Shown here piece by piece: positions 4,815 to 6,383 of a DNA stretch of 6,383 bases. The stretch covers positions 1 to 6,383 of the forward strand of contig JAUNUE010000010.1 in the NCBI GenBank assembly GCA_030538335.1, written 5' to 3'. The stretch comes from Allobrachymonas sp. GTDB lineage: Bacteria > Pseudomonadota > Gammaproteobacteria > Burkholderiales > Burkholderiaceae_C. The notes beneath the pieces were generated by a model, which saw only the letters and a program-made list of their open reading frames with translations, ran no database searches and was not told the origin of the DNA. Position numbers and translations under genes: made by a program. The first letter of the stretch is position 1. Each line of letters opens with the position of its first letter.

Positions 4815-4913
4815 TTGCTACATGCGTGTGAAAACTTGGCTTTTTAGGGTTTTCTGCGCTCATGTAGACAGGTTGAACACTTGCTGCTTTTTTGTCCGAT
4901 GGAGAACCCAACC

Positions 4914-6137
4914 ATGCAATTGAATCTGCGTATGACTGCTACGGCGTCGGCTACCCTGGTCGCCGCTTTCCTGGCCGGCTGCAACAATGCCACGCCTCCT
5001 GCAAAAACCGCTGATGCGGCTGCCAGTGCTGCTGCGGGTGCCGCCAGCGCGGTCGCCACTGCTGCAAGCGCTGCTGCTTCTGCCGCTGGTGGCGGACAAG
5101 TCATCAAGATTGGCCTGCCTGGCCCGGTGACTGGCTCGGTCGCCCAGTATGGCGACATCGTGCGCACGGGCGCCCTGGCTGCGATCGATGCCATCAACAA
5201 GGCGGGCGGCGTCAATGGCGCCAAACTGGAAGGCGTGGTCTATGACGATGCTTGCGACCCCAAACAAGCCGTGGCTGTAGCCAACAAGATCGTCAACGAC
5301 AAGGTGAAGTTCGTAGTGGGCCACGTCTGCTCGGGCGCCACCCAGGCCGCCAGCGACGTGTATGAGGATGAGGGCGTGCTGATGATCAGCCCCTCTGCCA
5401 CCGCGCCCGAGATCACCACCCGCGGCCACAAGCTGGTATTCCGCACCATTGGTCTGGACAGCATGCAAGGCCCGGTGGCTGGCGAGTACATTGCCGCCCA
5501 CTACAAAGGCAAGAATATTGCCGTACTGCATGACAAGCAGCAGTATGGCGAAGGCATTGCCTCCACCGTGAAAAAAACCGCCGAAGCGGCAGGCCAGAAA
5601 GTGGCCGTGTTCGATGCACTCAATGCAGGCGACAAGGACTTCGGGCCGCTGATCGCCAAACTCAAGCGGGCCAACATCGATTTCGTTTATTTCGGTGGCT
5701 ACCACCCTGAAATGGGCCTGTTGATGCGTCAGGCCAGCCAGTCCGGGCTCAAGGTCCAGTTCATGGGGCCAGAGGGCGCTGGCAACACGGAGCTGTCGGC
5801 CATTGCTGGCGATGCCTCCGAAGGCATGCTGGTGACACTGCCGCGCGCGTTTGAGCAAGATCCCCAGAACAAGGCCATTGCCGACGAAATCCGCGCTACC
5901 AACAAAGACCCATCGGGCGCTTTCGTGATGCCGGCCTACGCGGCCGTGCAGGTGCTGAGCGAAGGCATCAAGAAGGTAGGTGCTGCAGAACCGGCAAAAG
6001 TGGCCGAGGTTTTGCGTACCAACGAGTTCAACACACCCATCGGCAATATCGGCTTTGACGACAAGGGTGATGTGACCAACTTCAGCTTCGTGGTTTACAC
6101 CTGGCACAAGGACGGTTCCAAGACTCTCGTAAAATAA
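4914..6137 (+). CDS. livJ: LivJ/LivK-type branched-chain amino acid binding protein, predicted lipoprotein
   Basis: A 407-residue type I periplasmic binding protein that would deliver leucine, isoleucine, valine or similar amino acids to a Liv ABC importer. The start at 4914 has GGAG nine bases upstream; in-frame TTG 4881 and ATG 4899 are less well placed. Residues 1-22 form a signal peptide ending in the lipobox LAGC with Cys23, so lipid anchoring is predicted. Residues 24-61 are an Ala/Ser-rich low-complexity tether (for example KTADAAASAAAGAASAV). The folded domain starts at about 62 (QVIKIGLPGPVTGSVAQYG). It contains VVYDDACDPKQAVAVANKIV (108-127), VGHVCSGATQAASDVYEDEG (135-154), LMISPSATAPEITTRG (156-171) and GLDSMQGP (180-187), all very close to E. 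coli LivJ as I recall it. Cys114 and Cys139 match the conserved disulphide. E. coli LivJ is soluble, so the lipobox and tether are the unusual part. Exact ligand not proven. An intrinsic terminator follows. Confidence 0.92.
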   Translation: MQLNLRMTATASATLVAAFLAGCNNATPPAKTADAAASAAAGAASAVATAASAAASAAGGGQVIKIGLPGPVTGSVAQYGDIVRTGALAAIDAINKAGGVNGAKLEGVVYDDACDPKQAVAVANKIVNDKVKFVVGHVCSGATQAASDVYEDEGVLMISPSATAPEITTRGHKLVFRTIGLDSMQGPVAGEYIAAHYKGKNIAVLHDKQQYGEGIASTVKKTAEAAGQKVAVFDALNAGDKDFGPLIAKLKRANIDFVYFGGYHPEMGLLMRQASQSGLKVQFMGPEGAGNTELSAIAGDASEGMLVTLPRAFEQDPQNKAIADEIRATNKDPSGAFVMPAYAAVQVLSEGIKKVGAAEPAKVAEVLRTNEFNTPIGNIGFDDKGDVTNFSFVVYTWHKDGSKTLVK

Positions 6138-6148
6138 GTGTCTTCCTG

Positions 6149-6181
6149 AGCGCCGGCCCTCGCTGGGCCGGCGCTTTTTTT
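6149..6181 (+). terminator. Rho-independent terminator after the binding protein gene
   Basis: A perfect 11-bp stem, AGCGCCGGCCC (6149-6159) and GGGCCGGCGCT (6165-6175), with a five-base TCGCT loop, is followed by a run of seven T (6175-6181). It begins 11 bases after the stop codon. It should end most transcripts of the binding protein gene before the permease gene, keeping the binding protein in excess over the membrane parts. Confidence 0.92.
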
Positions 6182-6277
6182 GACGCAATGCAAACCGCGG
6201 ATACGCTGCGCGCCTTATCGCGCAGTTCGTCCGGCTTCTTTGTTTTGCCGCTTGTCCTGGCCGATTTTCGTTTCTTG

Positions 6278-6383
6278 ATGGAAGCCCTGCACCATTACCT
6301 ACAGCAGCTCGTCAACGGGTTGACCGTAGGCAGCACCTATGCCCTGATCGCCATTGGCTACACCATGGTGTACGGCATCATCG
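6278..6383 (+). CDS. livH: LivH-type branched-chain amino acid ABC permease, N-terminal part (3' end outside window)
   Basis: The first 35 codons of an inner-membrane permease subunit of the Liv importer. HHYLQQLVNGLTVGSTYALI runs into AIGYTMVYGII; the LQQ..NG.T.GSTYALIAIGYTMVYGII pattern is nearly that of E. coli LivH as recalled. ATG 6278 matches the family start. The frame is also open upstream to an ATG at 6188, giving 30 extra residues (MQTADTLRAL ...) not expected in LivH, so the later start is chosen. Neither start has a clear Shine-Dalgarno sequence. It lies 140 bases after the binding protein gene, beyond a strong terminator, so it needs read-through or its own promoter in 6182-6277; none is obvious there. 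The usual LivM, LivG and LivF genes would follow outside the window. Confidence 0.9.
   Translation, partial: MEALHHYLQQLVNGLTVGSTYALIAIGYTMVYGII

Larger units (their letters stand above)
4554..4913. other. Divergent control region between aminotransferase and binding protein genes
   Basis: A 360-bp region with no credible gene. It should hold the promoters of both divergent genes. Besides the dyad at 4587-4608 it contains a TGCTACAT direct repeat (4787-4794 and 4816-4823) and a perfect 9-bp inverted repeat, GTGTTCAAC (4798-4806) with GTTGAACAC (4872-4880). A tRNA-like string GGCCCAATGGTAAGCG near 4619 does not extend into a tRNA fold. Confidence 0.5.

Noticed and set aside
4860..6188. A 442-codon open frame on the minus strand
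   Set aside because: It is the antisense shadow of the LivJ-type gene, which has a signal peptide, lipobox, family motifs and its own terminator.
6188..6277. A 30-residue N-terminal extension of LivH from ATG 6188
   Set aside because: LivH proteins normally begin close to the first membrane segment, matching ATG 6278, and the extension has no ribosome site. It is kept only as an alternative.

Overview
The window reads as ordinary chromosomal DNA of a GC-rich betaproteobacterium, most likely Burkholderiales and probably Comamonadaceae. This rests on the GC-rich codon use, the acetate permease tail, the LivJ/LivH pair and the types of dispersed palindromic repeat; it is inferred from remembered family resemblance, not from a database search.

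Layout. (1) 1-356: the 3' end of an acetate/cation symporter gene (actP-like). (2) 357-1131: a gene-free stretch, much of it (395-974) a mosaic of three kinds of dispersed repeat: REP-like palindromes, a 'CTCTCCC..GGGAGAG' palindrome, and long arms of the 'ACCGCAGAG..' type. (3) 1132-2933: a tight four-gene plus-strand operon encoding VOC (PhnB-like), VOC (PhnB-like), SRPBCC/AHSA1-like and VOC (glyoxalase-like) proteins. A possible sigma-70 promoter lies in front of it, with two TGAC-N2-GTCA palindromes. (4) 2934-3422: a convergent intergenic region holding a GTTCG..CTGAGC inverted repeat and a 312-bp segment bounded by 20-bp inverted ends, inside which sits a REPIN-like REP doublet. (5) 3423-4553, minus strand: a class V PLP-dependent aminotransferase of the alanine-glyoxylate type. 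(6) 4554-4913: a divergent control region. (7) 4914-6137: a LivJ/LivK-type branched-chain amino acid binding protein, predicted to be a lipoprotein with an Ala-rich tether, followed by a strong intrinsic terminator. (8) 6278-end: the start of the LivH-type permease gene.

How the genes fit together. The binding protein and LivH would form part of an ABC importer for branched-chain (or related) amino acids. The divergent aminotransferase shares their control region and may act on an amino acid or glyoxylate, but its substrate cannot be read from sequence. The VOC/SRPBCC operon is a set of small single-domain proteins with no assignable substrate. I found no phage, CRISPR, toxin-antitoxin or defence genes. 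The least explained parts are the repeat structures, the VOC/SRPBCC operon with its operator-like palindromes, and the lipid-anchored binding protein.
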